From contig JAFAGA010000075.1 of assembly GCA_023423045.1 (NCBI GenBank), positions 1 through 41,998 of the forward strand: 41,998 nucleotides of DNA, written 5' to 3'. The translations under genes and the position numbers were made by a program. This DNA comes from Bacillota bacterium. GTDB taxonomy: Bacteria; Bacillota; Clostridia; Lachnospirales; Lachnospiraceae. Under the pieces are notes generated by a model. It ran no database searches, had not been told where the DNA came from, and saw only the letters and a program-made list of their open reading frames with translations. This document shows, piece after piece, positions 41,071-41,998 of this stretch; position 1 is the stretch's first letter; every line of letters starts with the position of its first letter.

Positions 41071-41592
41071 CTATCTGCGGACCTTGATATCGCCGAAACC
41101 GATTTCAACCGGGGTTTCACGTCCGAACATGTCCACGCTGATTGTAACAATCTGCTTGTGGGCGTTGATTGCTTTAATCTGCCCTGTTGTGTTCTCCCAC
41201 ACTCCGGAGGTAACCGTAACAGTATCACCGATTTCAAAATCAACGGAGACTTCATCAGATTTAATTCCCATGCTGCGCATCTCAATATCCGATAACGGAA
41301 CGGGCTGTTTTGAGTCGGGACCAACGAAGCCTGTCACACCTCTGGTGTTGCGAACCACATACCATACGTCATCATTCATTACCATATGGAGCAGCACATA
41401 ACCGGGAAACATCTTCTTCTGCACGCGCTTCTTAACGCCGTTTTTTACCTCGATCACGTCTTGCATCGGAACAGATACCTCTAAAATCTGATCCTGCAAT
41501 TTTCTGTTTTCAATTGTTTTCTCAATGTTCGCTTTTACTTTGTTCTCATACCCTGAATAGGTGTGAACAACGTACCAATTAGCCTCTGACAT
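41071..41592 (-). CDS. nusG: Transcription termination/antitermination factor NusG
   Basis: A 173-aa factor binding RNA polymerase to modulate pausing and couple transcription with translation. NGN domain (NWYVVHTYSGYENKVKANIEKTIEN.., FPGYVLLHMVMNDDVWYVVRNTRGVTGFVG) and C-terminal KOW domain (FEIGDTVTVTSGVWENTTGQIKAIN). It begins 10 nt after secE and belongs to the rpmG-secE-nusG block. Confidence 0.98.
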   Translation of the reverse strand: MSEANWYVVHTYSGYENKVKANIEKTIENRKLQDQILEVSVPMQDVIEVKNGVKKRVQKKMFPGYVLLHMVMNDDVWYVVRNTRGVTGFVGPDSKQPVPLSDIEMRSMGIKSDEVSVDFEIGDTVTVTSGVWENTTGQIKAINAHKQIVTISVDMFGRETPVEIGFGDIKVRR

Positions 41593-41602
41593 ATCCTCAC
41601 CC

Positions 41603-41815
41603 TTATCCTAAAATGATTCCTATACCGAGTTCAACTACATAATCCAGTACGTAAATAATTAACCCTAAGATAAAGGTGGTAATAATGACAGCAACGGTTC
41701 GCCTTGTAAGAGCATCTCTATCCGGCCAGATAATCTTGGCAAATTCGGATTTCAAACCCTTGAACCAGCTTTTCTTTGGAGCTTTTTCGGCTGTAGTGTT
41801 TGTCACTTCTCCCAT
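41603..41815 (-). CDS. secE: Preprotein translocase subunit SecE
   Basis: A 70-aa single-span membrane protein of the SecYEG channel. The cytoplasmic amphipathic part WFKGLKSEFAKIIWPDRDALTRRT precedes one membrane helix (VAVIITTFILGLIIYVLDYVVELG). AAAGGA lies upstream of the ATG. It is between rpmG (24 nt) and nusG. Confidence 0.96.
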   Translation of the reverse strand: MGEVTNTTAEKAPKKSWFKGLKSEFAKIIWPDRDALTRRTVAVIITTFILGLIIYVLDYVVELGIGIILG

Positions 41816-41838
41816 GTTTGCATTTCCTTTCAGACTAA

Positions 41839-41988
41839 TTATTTGGTTTCTTTGTGTAGTGTGTGGGTTCTGCAGAACTTACAATACTTCTTTGTTTCCA
41901 TTCTGTCTGGATGTGTCTTCTTTTCCTTGGTCGTGTTGTAATTGCGTTGTTTGCAATCTGTACATGCCAATGTGATTTTTACGCGCAC
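41839..41988 (-). CDS. rpmG: Ribosomal protein L33 (zinc-binding form)
   Basis: A 49-aa large-subunit protein read from the minus strand: RVKITLACTDCKQRNYNT, then a basic middle and KKYCKFCRTHTLHKETK. The CxxC pairs (CTDC, CKFC) mark the zinc-binding C+ form. The start codon appears to be GTG at 41988, with GGTGG just upstream at the window edge. Its position before secE-nusG is the conserved Firmicute order. Confidence 0.95.
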   Translation of the reverse strand: MRVKITLACTDCKQRNYNTTKEKKTHPDRMETKKYCKFCRTHTLHKETK

Positions 41989-41998
41989 AATATCCACC

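Noticed and set aside
41816..41838. tRNA-Trp gene often found between rpmG and secE-nusG
   Set aside because: The gap is only 23 nt; there is no room for a tRNA.

Overview
The window looks like a chromosomal segment of a low-GC, anaerobic Firmicute, most likely a Lachnospiraceae / Clostridium cluster XIVa relative. This is inferred from the protein style (RpoB, RpoC, NusG, L-proteins), AGGAGG-type ribosome binding sites, sigma-A promoters, lplB/lplC-type sugar permeases, a GlpP antiterminator and a glp operon of the clostridial GlpA + FAD oxidoreductase + DUF1667 type. Every gene I can support is on the minus strand, so the window reads functionally from right to left.

Right end (41988 to 38338): the conserved translation/transcription block rpmG-secE-nusG-rplK-rplA, then a consensus promoter, an L10 leader with an attenuator, rplJ and rplL, closed by a strong terminator. 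In most Firmicutes rpoB follows rplL directly or almost so. Here rpoB-rpoC lie about 28 kb away (10632 to 2792), and the space is filled with co-oriented accessory genes.

Accessory region (38131 to 11307), in transcription order: (i) a membrane PAS-PAS-GGDEF diguanylate cyclase and a YfjL-like membrane-anchored protein; (ii) GlpP, then a GlpP-type leader with its own promoter and terminator, then glpA, a second FAD oxidoreductase, a DUF1667 protein, glpK and a LarA-family racemase; (iii) an RpiR/MurR regulator whose 5' leader is a tandem structured repeat; (iv) glycerophosphodiester phosphodiesterase plus two putative glycoside hydrolases; (v) a sugar ABC importer (two permeases and a lipoprotein, no local ATPase), an L-fucose/arabinose-isomerase-like protein, a ManA-like protein with an extra N-terminal degenerate kinase-like domain, a ROK protein, a cupin and a chemoreceptor. 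Units iv and v read as an uptake, cleavage and catabolism locus for an unidentified glycan. Units ii and iv may meet at glycerol-3-phosphate.

Left end: a five-copy 65-bp structured repeat array, the rpoB promoter, rpoB (with an unusual C-terminal zinc ribbon), rpoC (with a long acidic tail), the rpoC terminator, a second tandem structured repeat, a maltose-acetyltransferase-like protein and a partial phosphoglucomutase.

The most unusual signals are two families of intergenic repeats whose stems vary by paired (compensatory) changes between copies: an 86-88 bp unit present as tandem pairs at 2511-2698 and 28103-28286, and a 65-bp unit in five copies at 10866-11200. I could not search databases, so novelty is untested.
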